Source: Methanobacteriota archaeon
GTDB taxonomy: Archaea; Thermoplasmatota; E2; DHVEG-1
Assembly (NCBI GenBank): GCA_026394435.1
Contig: JAPKYG010000179.1
Span: 1 to 8,438 of the forward strand
DNA: 8,438 bases
Reading direction: 5' to 3'
Part shown: piece by piece, positions 1-6,906 of the stretch
Layout of the letters: each line of letters begins with the position of its first letter
How positions within the stretch are numbered: position 1 is the first letter of the stretch
Made by a program: the position numbers and the translations under genes
The notes under the pieces: model-generated
Database searches by the model: none
What the model saw: the letters and a program-made list of their open reading frames with translations, nothing else
What the model was told of the DNA's origin: nothing

Positions 1-993
1 TACATAAATAATACAGTAAAAAGAAAGCAATAAACCTGTCGAAAGAAGCAGAATTAAAATAAATGGTCTGTTTTTTTTATAAAACTCTTTAACAGAACGT
101 TTTTTCTTCAAATGAGGATTTCTTATTTCTTCTATACTTGTTGATTTTATGAGAGCGTAATATCCAGCATATGCTATTGGCAGAACCAAGAATGAAAAAA
201 TAAACAAAATCTCTATAGTGAAACTTGAGGACCCACCAAAAAACCCCATCACGGATATAATAATCACAAGAAAAATCGGAAACGCGACAAGCGTGGTGAC
301 AAATGTTTCTGCAAGAACGCCAAGAGTATCCAAGTTTTTTTTCCTTGCTAAAAATTCATCTGCCATGTACTGATCTACGATGGTTGATAAGTAAATATGA
401 AGATCACTGCCTGATTGAATAGTGCCGATTATCCCTTGGAGAAACGATTTGAATTTTTTTGAAGGCGTGTTTTCAAGGGCGTGTTTTAACGCAGTAATCG
501 TATCGATTCCCATGACATCGAGTTCTTTGATGATTTTTTTTGCTTCTTTTTGTACTTCACCGTAGATATCGATTGTTGCAAAAGAGCGAAAGATATCTGC
601 GGGTGAAACACCCGCAATTGCCATGGTGCTGATAAAATTCACTGCATAGGGTAAGAATCTATCGATATTTGCAGCTCTTTTTTTGATATGAGAGTGTGGG
701 ATGTATTGACACATCCCCCAGATACTAAACGGAACAAGTGCAGGTAAAAGAATCGCGAGTAGGAGAGTATTCATAGAAGGAAAAAAGAGATACAGTACTA
801 TAGTTGAGAGTATGGTTATTATAAATCCCAGAAGTATAATCATCAAAAACATCGAGATGTATTCCTGATATAACATGTTGATATCGGCTTGTTTTAATGT
901 TATGTTTTTTTCTTGGAACCGCTGTTTTGTTTTTATTGAAAACAATCTATCAAATTTCCAGAGGCAGAAGTTTGAATATTTTGAGGATTTCAT
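1..993 (-). CDS. FlaJ/ArlJ (TadC/GspF-type) pilus assembly membrane platform protein, partial
   Basis: The reading frame opens at an ATG whose bases overlap the TGA stop of the ATPase gene (ATGA) and stays open for 331 codons to the left edge, so the C-terminus is missing. Seen in the translation: a basic N-terminus, two hydrophobic helices (about residues 47-71 and 74-92), a cytoplasmic stretch (about 112-230) resembling a type II secretion F domain (RFLPYAVNFISTMAIAGVSP and an IQSGSDLHIYL element), helices at about 230-252 and 257-280, a basic loop (PHLKKKRSVKEFYKKNRP), and the start of another helix at about 311. FlaJ/ArlJ proteins normally have two F-type domains, so a second one is probably beyond the edge. 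In this family the protein is the inner-membrane platform on which the ATPase acts to extrude pilin subunits. The overlap with the ATPase gene implies translational coupling. Whether the filament is an archaellum or an adhesion pilus cannot be told from this window. Confidence 0.9.
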   Translation of the reverse strand, partial: MKSSKYSNFCLWKFDRLFSIKTKQRFQEKNITLKQADINMLYQEYISMFLMIILLGFIITILSTIVLYLFFPSMNTLLLAILLPALVPFSIWGMCQYIPHSHIKKRAANIDRFLPYAVNFISTMAIAGVSPADIFRSFATIDIYGEVQKEAKKIIKELDVMGIDTITALKHALENTPSKKFKSFLQGIIGTIQSGSDLHIYLSTIVDQYMADEFLARKKNLDTLGVLAETFVTTLVAFPIFLVIIISVMGFFGGSSSFTIEILFIFSFLVLPIAYAGYYALIKSTSIEEIRNPHLKKKRSVKEFYKKNRPFILILLLSTGLLLSFYCIIYV

Positions 994-2939
994 TCAGAAC
1001 CGCCTTTTGCCTTTTCCAATACAACATCTGGCTCTTGGCTATAGTCTGCCACAACCTTTCCGACTTCCTTATAGGAACGTAGATTATTTTTTCTCATCCA
1101 TTCTAATACAATAATTCTATTTTTAACCTCTTGAATGAGCTGCGCATCGCTCCATCCTTTCTTACTTTGAGTTCTATCAAGTAATATGCTTTTTGCTTCT
1201 TTCTTAAAATGGTCCTCTGATTCGGAAACCCATGAAAAAGGGATTGAAAAAATTAGTTTGTTCGTACTAGGCTCCATTTTTATTATTTCGATAACATTGG
1301 TGATTCTTCGAGCAGGTTTACCATTTATCACAGTAGATTTTAAAAACACGACAAGATTAAGGGAGATAAGGAGTGCTTTTGGCAAGGAAATAGGGGGGTT
1401 CTCAAGTCTTTGAACCAACGTATGAATATCACTCGCATGAATTGTTGAATATGAAATATGACCAGTTGCCATAGCTTGGAAAAGAGCATAGGCTTCTTGC
1501 CCGCGTATCTCACCTACGATTACGACCTGTGGCCGCTGACGCAATGCAGCCCTGGTAAGATCAAACATATCAATATCTTTACTAGTTTTATGTTCTGCAG
1601 ATTGAGAAAAACCTGTTCTTGTTGTGCTCGCTACCCAGTTCTCATGGGGGAGCATCACCTCTCGGGTATCCTCTATGGAAAAAATCTTATATGCTGCTGG
1701 TAAAAAAAGTGCAAAAGCATTCAATGTTGATGTCTTCCCAGAAGCGGTACCCCCACAGAAGAGAATAGACGCACCATTTTCAATAGCAAGCCAGAAATAT
1801 GCTGCCATTTCCAATGACATTGTGCCGGTATTAATCAAATCAATTGGAGTAAAGGGATCCTCTCGAAATCTCCTAATAGTAAATGTTGAAAATGGCGTCA
1901 CGGTTTTAGCCAACATTACCGATAGCCGAGACCCATCAGCAAGTTTCCCATCGATAATTGGTTCATAAATTGAGATTTGTTTACCGCAAATCTGAGCCAA
2001 TTTCACAGCAAAGGAATCCAATTCATCAGGATTTTCAAAGACGATGTTGCTTTTTATCGATTCATATGTTTTATGATAAATAAAAATGGGGATATTGGGA
2101 CCGTCACAAGAGATATCCTCAATACCTTCGTCATGCATCAATATATCGATTTTACCATATCCTGTAAACTCTTGAAAAATATAGTAAAAGATTTTATCCT
2201 TGGAGGTCTCATTGAGTTTAATATGGCCATCAACAATAATTTTTTGTAATGATTCATTAAGCTTTATTGATTTTTCAGCGGTGTTAATTTCAAAAACATC
2301 AATAGTAGAACGTAATTCAAACAACTCAAGGAGTTTGTTTTTTATTTCTTGTTCCTCTTTTTCCAGCTTAGGCTCATGTACCTCATAGACGTAGGTCTTA
2401 CTATTTTTATCAAACTTGATTTTCCGGCTCCCAAGGCCTTTCCATCCAAAACCTACTCGTTCGTCGTCTGCCTTCTTGCTGTTTTTTTTCTGCGACTCTT
2501 GTTGATCGTTCGATAAGAAATCTTCCGACGCATCTATAGTTTTCCCTCTTCGTAGCATTGGTAATTCTTTGGTTTTTTCAGGTGGTTCCATTACTTGCTG
2601 TATTTTTTGAGGCGCCATTGATTCTCTTTGAACCACCACCTCATCGTTTTCTCCTATCAACCTCGTGTGGAACTCTTGGTCATCCGTCTGGTTCATATCT
2701 GCATCTATTGCTTTTATCCCAAGAATATTTTCTAGTTGCCGTTCCACAGCGACCATAAATTTAAAATCAGGATTGTCGGTGACGGGAATATCTGAAATAA
2801 CGCTTCCTGATCCAACAGTTTTTTTATTAAAAATATCCTTTGAGCATGTAACGAGCTCTAATTCCTGAGGTTTTTCCTCTATTTTTCCTAGTATTTCCTC
2901 TTTTCGGAGTATTTTTATAATCTCAGGTTCGTCCTTCAT
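990..2939 (-). CDS. FlaI/ArlI-family (TadA/GspE-type) secretion ATPase of a type IV pilus-like system
   Basis: The protein is 649 aa from the chosen ATG and is a type II/IV secretion ATPase, the motor that powers pilus or archaellum assembly at the membrane. In order: a charged, low-complexity N-terminal extension (about 1-180), a family N-terminal domain (about 182-385), Walker A GGTASGKT (396-403), Asp box EDTREVMLPHEN (423-434), a DMFDLTRAALRQRP segment, Walker B VVIVGEIRG (472-480) and His box GHISYSTIHA (493-502). All catalytic motifs are intact. The frame is open upstream to 3002, but the ATG at 2939 has a perfect GGAGG five bases before it and the upstream Met does not, so I start at 2939. 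The next gene (platform protein) begins inside its stop codon. A long leader with a TATA-like element and an inverted-repeat cluster lies upstream. The sequence resembles archaeal FlaI more than bacterial PilB; exact subfamily is not determined. Confidence 0.95.
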   Translation of the reverse strand: MKDEPEIIKILRKEEILGKIEEKPQELELVTCSKDIFNKKTVGSGSVISDIPVTDNPDFKFMVAVERQLENILGIKAIDADMNQTDDQEFHTRLIGENDEVVVQRESMAPQKIQQVMEPPEKTKELPMLRRGKTIDASEDFLSNDQQESQKKNSKKADDERVGFGWKGLGSRKIKFDKNSKTYVYEVHEPKLEKEEQEIKNKLLELFELRSTIDVFEINTAEKSIKLNESLQKIIVDGHIKLNETSKDKIFYYIFQEFTGYGKIDILMHDEGIEDISCDGPNIPIFIYHKTYESIKSNIVFENPDELDSFAVKLAQICGKQISIYEPIIDGKLADGSRLSVMLAKTVTPFSTFTIRRFREDPFTPIDLINTGTMSLEMAAYFWLAIENGASILFCGGTASGKTSTLNAFALFLPAAYKIFSIEDTREVMLPHENWVASTTRTGFSQSAEHKTSKDIDMFDLTRAALRQRPQVVIVGEIRGQEAYALFQAMATGHISYSTIHASDIHTLVQRLENPPISLPKALLISLNLVVFLKSTVINGKPARRITNVIEIIKMEPSTNKLIFSIPFSWVSESEDHFKKEAKSILLDRTQSKKGWSDAQLIQEVKNRIIVLEWMRKNNLRSYKEVGKVVADYSQEPDVVLEKAKGGSE

Positions 2940-2944
2940 TGAAA

Positions 2945-2949
2945 CCTCC
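2945..2949 (-). promoter_or_regulatory. Shine-Dalgarno GGAGG deciding the ATPase start
   Basis: On the minus strand a perfect GGAGG is followed by five bases (tttca) and then ATG at 2939. The alternative in-frame Met at 3002, 21 codons upstream, has no such site. The site therefore sets the start at 2939. Confidence 0.85.
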
Positions 2950-3070
2950 AAAAAACAACTTTTTGTATTTGGAGATAACAGAAATCTTCTTGACAGTATC
3001 AACTAATAATACACTATCCATCTGATGAATCCCATCCTCTATCATTCCCTGTTTTTTTTATGTCACCATC

Positions 3071-3099
3071 TGTAATGCCGGAACATTACATTTGTAATG
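3071..3099. promoter_or_regulatory. Candidate operator: three TGTAATG half-sites
   Basis: On the plus strand TGTAATG lies at 3071-3077, its exact inverse CATTACA at 3084-3090, and TGTAATG again at 3093-3099. The first two form a perfect 7-bp inverted repeat with a 6-bp spacer; the last two form another with a 2-bp spacer. The two same-direction copies are 22 bp apart, about two helical turns. The cluster lies just downstream of the TATA-like element, over the expected transcription start, where an archaeal repressor would be expected to bind. The regulator is unknown. Confidence 0.55.
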
Positions 3100-3111
3100 A
3101 ATATCTTACCA

Positions 3112-3119
3112 ATATAAAA
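3112..3119 (-). promoter_or_regulatory. TATA-like element upstream of the ATPase gene
   Basis: The minus strand reads TTTATATT here within an AT-rich stretch. With normal archaeal spacing, transcription would start around 3085-3092, inside the TGTAATG cluster. No clear BRE purine tract precedes it, so the assignment is tentative. Confidence 0.4.
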
Positions 3120-3272
3120 TATTAACGGATGAAAAATTACGAGTATATTTTAGAACGATAAAACTGAAACAGATACGTACCCCAAGAAACAATGGTATAA
3201 CAGAGTGAAGCCTAGAATATCTTTGGCATTCTGTGCTGTACCTCAAAATAAATTTTTTGTTACAAGAAGGAT

Positions 3273-4577
3273 TCAAGCATATTTCCTAATAACCAAAATA
3301 ATCACAACAATAGCTATCCCTAAAAATATAAAAATAAGGTAATCAAATAAAGGGGATCTCTGAAAATCTTGACCAGGAGAGGTTGAAATATAGATAGTAA
3401 CATATTCTGTCGCTGTATCACTAACACCATCGTTATCAGTAACCCTTAGAGATACCAGGTATGTTCCTCCAGCGGTATAATTATGAGCAGGACTCCTCAT
3501 ATTCGAAGTGGTTTCATCTCCAAAATCCCAACTCCAAGAAACCACTGTTCCATCAGTATCTATTGATGTATCGGTGAATAGTATCGTATCATTAATCCTT
3601 GGAAGAAACGGTGAAAAAAATGTAAACTTAGCGGTAGGCTCAACATTTAACACGGATATCTTCCTAGAAACCTTATTTACTGCTTGATCATCATCAACAA
3701 CACTCAAAGTCACAATATACGATCCATTATCAACATACTGATGTGTCGCATTCTGCGACGTAGACGTATTTCCATCACCGAAATCCCAAAACCAGGAAAC
3801 AATATAACCATCTAAATCAGTCGATGTATCATTAAAAGTCACGATTTGTAGATCAGTAGGAACAAGAGGAGAATAACTAAAATCAGCAACAGGCGACACC
3901 GTAAACGGTTTCATCAACGGATGCTTATCAAGACTACCAGCACCAGCTATACGATAGGAGGTATCGCCAAACCCATCCCTATTACCATCAACACCAGTAT
4001 AATCATCCCAATAGTTTCCACCGTGAAGATAACCACCATCCCAAGAGTTACTCCCCAGGTCATACGCATTCTGCGTATTATTCAAGAAATTATTATTATA
4101 TATAAAGTTGTTAAAAACACTTCCTAAAAACATACCGTACTCTGCGTCTCGAATAGTGTTTTCCGTAATAATACTCCCAGACGAATTATATATTCTAATA
4201 CCACAGGTGCCATTTTTGATTGTACAACCACGTATCGTCACATGATCAGCAGAAATATTCACAACATCTTCAATTCCACAGCCATCAATAATCACATTTC
4301 CTTTACCAGTACGATTTACATTGATAGTTTTATTGATAACTATATTCCCGCGATAGATTCCTGCAAAAACATATACAGTACCATTTTCCGGTACTGCATC
4401 AATACCATCCTGAATAAACTGAAATGGATGACCAGATGAACCATCCCAAGGACCCAAAGCATTCTCACCATTAACAAAAATAGGAGACCACGCGGCATGT
4501 ACCGTATCAAATAGAAAAACAAATACAAATGAAGATACCATTAAAGAAACTACTAAGCATACCAAATTTTTTTGCAT
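3273..4577 (-). CDS. Surface-anchored NosD-like beta-helix protein with two PKD domains
   Basis: The protein is 434 aa from the ATG at 4577. A Sec-type signal peptide (about 1-28, ending TVHA before AWSP) is followed by a parallel beta-helix of NosD/pectate-lyase-like repeats (about 55-200; asparagine-rich turns, closing with GGNYWDDYTGVDGNRDGFGD and then DKHPLMKP). Two PKD domains follow (about 229-311 and 313-396), each with its WDFGD motif (264-268 and 350-354), and a single C-terminal helix (about 411-430) ends in RKYA. About a dozen N-glycosylation sequons fit an extracellular location. Similar proteins are common on archaeal surfaces and are thought to bind glycans or mediate adhesion; no catalytic residues are evident. 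A GTG at 4589 is in frame, but GAGGAG sits just before the ATG at 4577, so I prefer the latter. The gene has its own promoter region. It lies between the mini-pilin and the pilus ATPase; a functional link is inference only. Confidence 0.9.
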   Translation of the reverse strand: MQKNLVCLVVSLMVSSFVFVFLFDTVHAAWSPIFVNGENALGPWDGSSGHPFQFIQDGIDAVPENGTVYVFAGIYRGNIVINKTINVNRTGKGNVIIDGCGIEDVVNISADHVTIRGCTIKNGTCGIRIYNSSGSIITENTIRDAEYGMFLGSVFNNFIYNNNFLNNTQNAYDLGSNSWDGGYLHGGNYWDDYTGVDGNRDGFGDTSYRIAGAGSLDKHPLMKPFTVSPVADFSYSPLVPTDLQIVTFNDTSTDLDGYIVSWFWDFGDGNTSTSQNATHQYVDNGSYIVTLSVVDDDQAVNKVSRKISVLNVEPTAKFTFFSPFLPRINDTILFTDTSIDTDGTVVSWSWDFGDETTSNMRSPAHNYTAGGTYLVSLRVTDNDGVSDTATEYVTIYISTSPGQDFQRSPLFDYLIFIFLGIAIVVIILVIRKYA

Positions 4578-4581
4578 GTTT

Positions 4582-4587
4582 CTCCTC
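4582..4587 (-). promoter_or_regulatory. Ribosome binding site deciding the PKD protein start
   Basis: GAGGAG on the minus strand is separated by four bases (aaac) from the ATG at 4577. The upstream in-frame GTG at 4589 overlaps the region just before this site and has no purine-rich site of its own. Confidence 0.65.
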
Positions 4588-4620
4588 ACAACAATAAAAT
4601 CATAATGTCTTTACATAACA

Positions 4621-4638
4621 TGATTTAAAAAAATATAG
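4621..4638 (-). promoter_or_regulatory. TATA-like promoter element of the PKD protein gene
   Basis: The minus strand reads CTATATTTTTTTAAATCA. Normal spacing would place the transcription start near 4605 and give a leader of about 28 nt, similar to the mini-pilin gene. A second AT-rich candidate lies at 4657-4668. Between the TATA and the ATG is an imperfect TGTAAAG/CATTATG pair, only weakly like the GTAAT elements elsewhere. Confidence 0.4.
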
Positions 4639-4740
4639 AGTGATATGCTTTTTGTTCATTTTATATTTGCAATGAAATGAGTCTAACATAGATATGGGAT
4701 GTGAGTATACTAGGATATCATGTTAAACTCATATCATTGC

Positions 4741-4854
4741 TTATCCAAATGGGTTTAATCCAATTGTTATTGCAACAAATAATACCATAGGTATAACAAC
4801 AGAAATTCCTCTATTATCATCTTTCACAAGTTTTCTATGTGCTTTTATCCTCAT
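4741..4854 (-). CDS. Mini type IV pilin: class III signal peptide and hydrophobic helix only (37 aa)
   Basis: The 37-codon ORF reads MRIKAHRKLVKDD, NRGISVVIPMVLFVAITIG, then LNPFG and a TAA stop. This matches the archaeal pilin N-terminal pattern (consensus roughly DDRAVSPVIGVILMVAITVILAA; Pilin_N type): a basic leader, a likely PibD/EppA prepilin-peptidase site near NRG-ISVV, then the hydrophobic helix used for membrane insertion and filament packing. Real pilins continue for 100 or more residues; here translation stops about 20 residues into the helix. Neither other frame downstream restores a pilin. The ATG has AGGTG three bases upstream and a strong TATA box about 50 nt upstream, with expected transcription start near 4880, so expression is plausible. 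It may be a decayed pilin gene, or a genuine mini-pilin acting on the assembly machinery encoded nearby. The family match is strong; the function is open. Confidence 0.75.
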   Translation of the reverse strand: MRIKAHRKLVKDDNRGISVVIPMVLFVAITIGLNPFG

Positions 4855-4870
4855 CGCCACCTACTAAATT

Positions 4871-4901
4871 AAAATTACGTTAAAATTACGAAAGCATTAC
4901 A
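4871..4901 (-). promoter_or_regulatory. Candidate operator: three GTAAT elements at 11-bp spacing
   Basis: On the minus strand TGTAATG begins at 4901, CGTAATT at 4890 and CGTAATT at 4879, each exactly 11 bp from the last, so all three face the same side of the helix. The last two are part of a perfect 11-bp tandem repeat (plus strand TTAAAATTACG at 4869-4879 and 4880-4890). The array runs from the edge of the TATA box to the expected transcription start, the usual position for a repressor site in archaea. Confidence 0.55.
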
Positions 4902-4913
4902 TTATATATATAC
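4901..4913 (-). promoter_or_regulatory. Strong TATA box of the mini-pilin gene
   Basis: The minus strand reads GTATATATATAAT, preceded by a purine-rich ccaaaaa stretch that could serve as a BRE. Spacing of about 27 nt places the start of transcription near 4880 and leaves a leader of about 26 nt before the ATG at 4854. This is the best promoter in the window. Confidence 0.7.
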
Positions 4914-4930
4914 TTTTTGGGTAGGCCGTT

Positions 4931-4964
4931 GAAAAAATCGTGAAAATCAGATAGTTCACGATTT
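4931..4964 (-). terminator. Hairpin plus T-run terminator after the histidine kinase
   Basis: A perfect 10-bp inverted repeat (AAATCGTGAA at 4935-4944 and TTCACGATTT at 4955-4964) with a 10-nt loop begins four bases after the kinase stop codon. On the minus strand the second arm runs into a T-tract (TTTTTT). It separates the sensor operon from the mini-pilin promoter, whose TATA box starts about 20 bases further on. Confidence 0.7.
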
Positions 4965-4968
4965 CATT

Positions 4969-6906
4969 TCATCCTTTCCCCAAACCAAACACATCTGCTC
5001 CTTTAAAACGCTCCTCGATATTGATAACCGATTCAACCGGTAAGGTAAACCAAAATGTGCTGCCTTCTCCAGGTTTCCCCGTGCTTTCAACCCAAATACG
5101 GCCACCATGAGCAATAATAATGCCATAACAAATCGCAAGACCAAGGCCGGCTCCACCAAATTTTGTATCTGCATTAGAATCTACTTGATAGAAAGTCTGA
5201 AAGATTTTCTTATGATGTTCTTCAGGTATGCCTCTGCCGTAATCCTGCACTTCAAATAAAACATCTTCCTTTTCTTTTCTTGCTTTGATATGTATCATTG
5301 AGCCATCTGGTGAGAATTTTATGGCGTTGTTTAAAAGATTGATGACAACTTGTGTAATCCGATCTTTATCGATAGTTAATTCAGGGACATCTATTCCCGT
5401 TTCTGCGTTAATTTTTATTCTTTTTAAATCTGCGGAGGCTTGCATAATTTCAGCGATTTCTTTTACCATTTTTGTAACATCTGTTTTTTCAGTAACAAAT
5501 TTCATCGACCCAGATTCCAGCCGTGAAATATCAAGAATATCTTGGATGAGACGATCCAAACGATTTGAATTCCGCAAGATGACATTCAAGGCATGTTTTT
5601 GTTCCTCATTGATTGTTCCAAGATTTCCTTTTAACGTCATTTGGATGTATCCTTTGATCGCTGCCATCGGTGTACGCAGTTCATGTGAGGTGATGTTGAG
5701 GAAGTTTGATTTTATTTTATCCAGTTTTTGCAGTTGAACATTCTGCTCTTCGATAACAAATTGTGATTGTTGGAGTTCTTTAAGTGTTTTCTGAAGATCG
5801 TCCATGATGTTCAGGGTTGCGCGTTCACTTCCCTCAAGCATCGTTACTTTTTCAATTAATTCTTTTTCCAGGGTTTTAATGTCGGTAATGTCTCGAAGAA
5901 CGCTGAGGAACATCTCTACTCTTTTATCTTTCATGATTGGTGTCGATATATGATAAATCCATTTTGTGTCCCCAGATTTCGTTTGGATGCGGTAATGAAT
6001 ACTAGATGGCGATTTTTTTTGTATAGTTAAAGAAAAATTCTTTTCTACTGACCCGGCATCATCAGGATGAACAATCCACGGTTTTTGACCAATAAGTTCT
6101 TCGGATTTATACCCTAATACAGATTCACAGGAGGGACTAAGATATGATATACTACCATCGGGGCTTGTGAGCATAATCACATCACGAATGTTTTCTACGA
6201 TCATTTGATATTTACTTTCACTTTCTTTTAATGCTATTTCGACAGTTTGTAGTTTATTTTTAAGGGTAAAGTATGTTCCTATTCCTTTTTTTTCTCCCTG
6301 TGAAAGAGACGTAATGACAATAAGTACAAGAAAAGCGTAACTCATGAAAAAACAAAACAAAGGATCAAAAAGTGTACCATATGACGGTAATTCCATGAAT
6401 TCTTTAAGGGTGAAACCACCCAAAGCAAAGCTAATCATGGAAAGGATAAAAAGGACACTAGAAAGATTACGATCACGGATGAGGAGAACTAATGAAAAGG
6501 TGATAATTACGATTGTTCCAATCCATATTGAGATTGAGAATATGTTGTCGGTAACAATTCCACTAGCAATCATTATGAACGAGATAATAAAAAAGAAAAG
6601 GAACCCTCTGAAGATTTGCTTAAAGTCTTTTTTCTTGAAAAATAACTGGCTAATGAGGATAAAAAAAATACATATGATTAACGAAATGCTACCCCAGTGT
6701 ATCAAACGATTCGAAAGTATATCGGGCATTGAGATGCTCAGAGAAGCTAATGCGTAGATGGAAAAAGTGAGTGCACCTGGTATAACCCCCAAGCTAAACA
6801 TGAGTTTACGTTTATCATGATCTTTGTGATACAGATACAATAAAGCAAAGCTGAAGAGAAGAACGAAACCTGTAAGACCACTCCATCCCAGAGCAATACT
6901 ATTCAT
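4969..6906 (-). CDS. 7-TM sensor histidine kinase with PAS domain
   Basis: The 645-aa protein is a membrane-bound sensor kinase. Seven hydrophobic helices lie at about 5-26, 36-59, 68-90, 98-117, 122-143, 148-165 and 178-200, resembling the 7-TM N-terminal regions seen in other histidine kinases. A PAS domain follows (about 233-342), then a coiled coil (about 343-400), HisKA with SHELRTP (phospho-acceptor His408) and HATPase_c with N box NLLNNAIKFSP (523-533), G1 DYGRGIP (555-561), F box IFQTFYQV (568-575) and G2 GGAGLGLA (584-591). All boxes are intact, so kinase activity is expected. The start is supported by GGAGG six bases upstream (6913-6917) and by the TAATG junction with the previous gene, sharing one base. 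It is the last gene of its operon and is followed by a terminator. No response regulator is adjacent; the phosphorylation target is unknown. Confidence 0.95.
   Translation of the reverse strand: MNSIALGWSGLTGFVLLFSFALLYLYHKDHDKRKLMFSLGVIPGALTFSIYALASLSISMPDILSNRLIHWGSISLIICIFFILISQLFFKKKDFKQIFRGFLFFFIISFIMIASGIVTDNIFSISIWIGTIVIITFSLVLLIRDRNLSSVLFILSMISFALGGFTLKEFMELPSYGTLFDPLFCFFMSYAFLVLIVITSLSQGEKKGIGTYFTLKNKLQTVEIALKESESKYQMIVENIRDVIMLTSPDGSISYLSPSCESVLGYKSEELIGQKPWIVHPDDAGSVEKNFSLTIQKKSPSSIHYRIQTKSGDTKWIYHISTPIMKDKRVEMFLSVLRDITDIKTLEKELIEKVTMLEGSERATLNIMDDLQKTLKELQQSQFVIEEQNVQLQKLDKIKSNFLNITSHELRTPMAAIKGYIQMTLKGNLGTINEEQKHALNVILRNSNRLDRLIQDILDISRLESGSMKFVTEKTDVTKMVKEIAEIMQASADLKRIKINAETGIDVPELTIDKDRITQVVINLLNNAIKFSPDGSMIHIKARKEKEDVLFEVQDYGRGIPEEHHKKIFQTFYQVDSNADTKFGGAGLGLAICYGIIIAHGGRIWVESTGKPGEGSTFWFTLPVESVINIEERFKGADVFGLGKG

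Larger units (their letters stand above)
2950..3272 (-). other. Intergenic region between the PKD protein gene and the ATPase gene
   Basis: About 320 bases without a convincing gene on either strand; the longest ATG-initiated frames are only about ten codons. It contains the untranslated leader of the ATPase, a TATA-like element near 3112-3119 and a cluster of TGTAATG/CATTACA half-sites at 3071-3099. The part nearest the PKD gene stop (3140-3272) is AT-rich, and I see no strong hairpin terminator there. If the TATA-like element is the true promoter, the ATPase leader would be about 150 nt long, which is long for an archaeon. Confidence 0.6.

Noticed and set aside
1186..1968. Several overlapping plus-strand ORFs opposite the ATPase
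   Set aside because: They are antisense to the conserved Walker and His box region of the ATPase and resemble no family.
2940..3002. 21-codon upstream extension of the ATPase (Met at 3002)
   Set aside because: There is no ribosome site before 3002, while the ATG at 2939 has a perfect GGAGG at the right distance.
3121..3272. Possible tRNA, small RNA or CRISPR in the gap
   Set aside because: I found no cloverleaf, repeat-spacer pattern or stable hairpin there.
3921..4439. Short plus- and minus-strand ORFs within the PKD protein gene
   Set aside because: They are Thr/Ile-rich or hydrophobic shadows of the beta-helix repeats; the 438-codon frame with signal peptide, PKD motifs and anchor explains the region.
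4578..4589. GTG start four codons upstream for the PKD protein
   Set aside because: The GAGGAG that would serve the ATG lies within those codons, and no site precedes the GTG.
4704..4711. AGTATACT palindrome downstream of the mini-pilin
   Set aside because: An 8-bp palindrome in AT-rich DNA is expected by chance, and it has no partner elements or sensible position.
4715..4737. ATATCAT direct repeat
   Set aside because: It is only 7 bp, low-complexity, occurs twice and has no other support.
5285..5737. Plus-strand ORF of 150 codons
   Set aside because: It lies fully inside the histidine kinase on the other strand, has no recognisable domain and has no ribosome site context; the kinase motifs in the minus frame are decisive.
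6344..6757. Plus-strand ORF of 137 codons, very basic
   Set aside because: It is antisense to the 7-TM region of the kinase; its Lys/Arg/Ile-rich composition is what hydrophobic minus-strand codons give in reverse.
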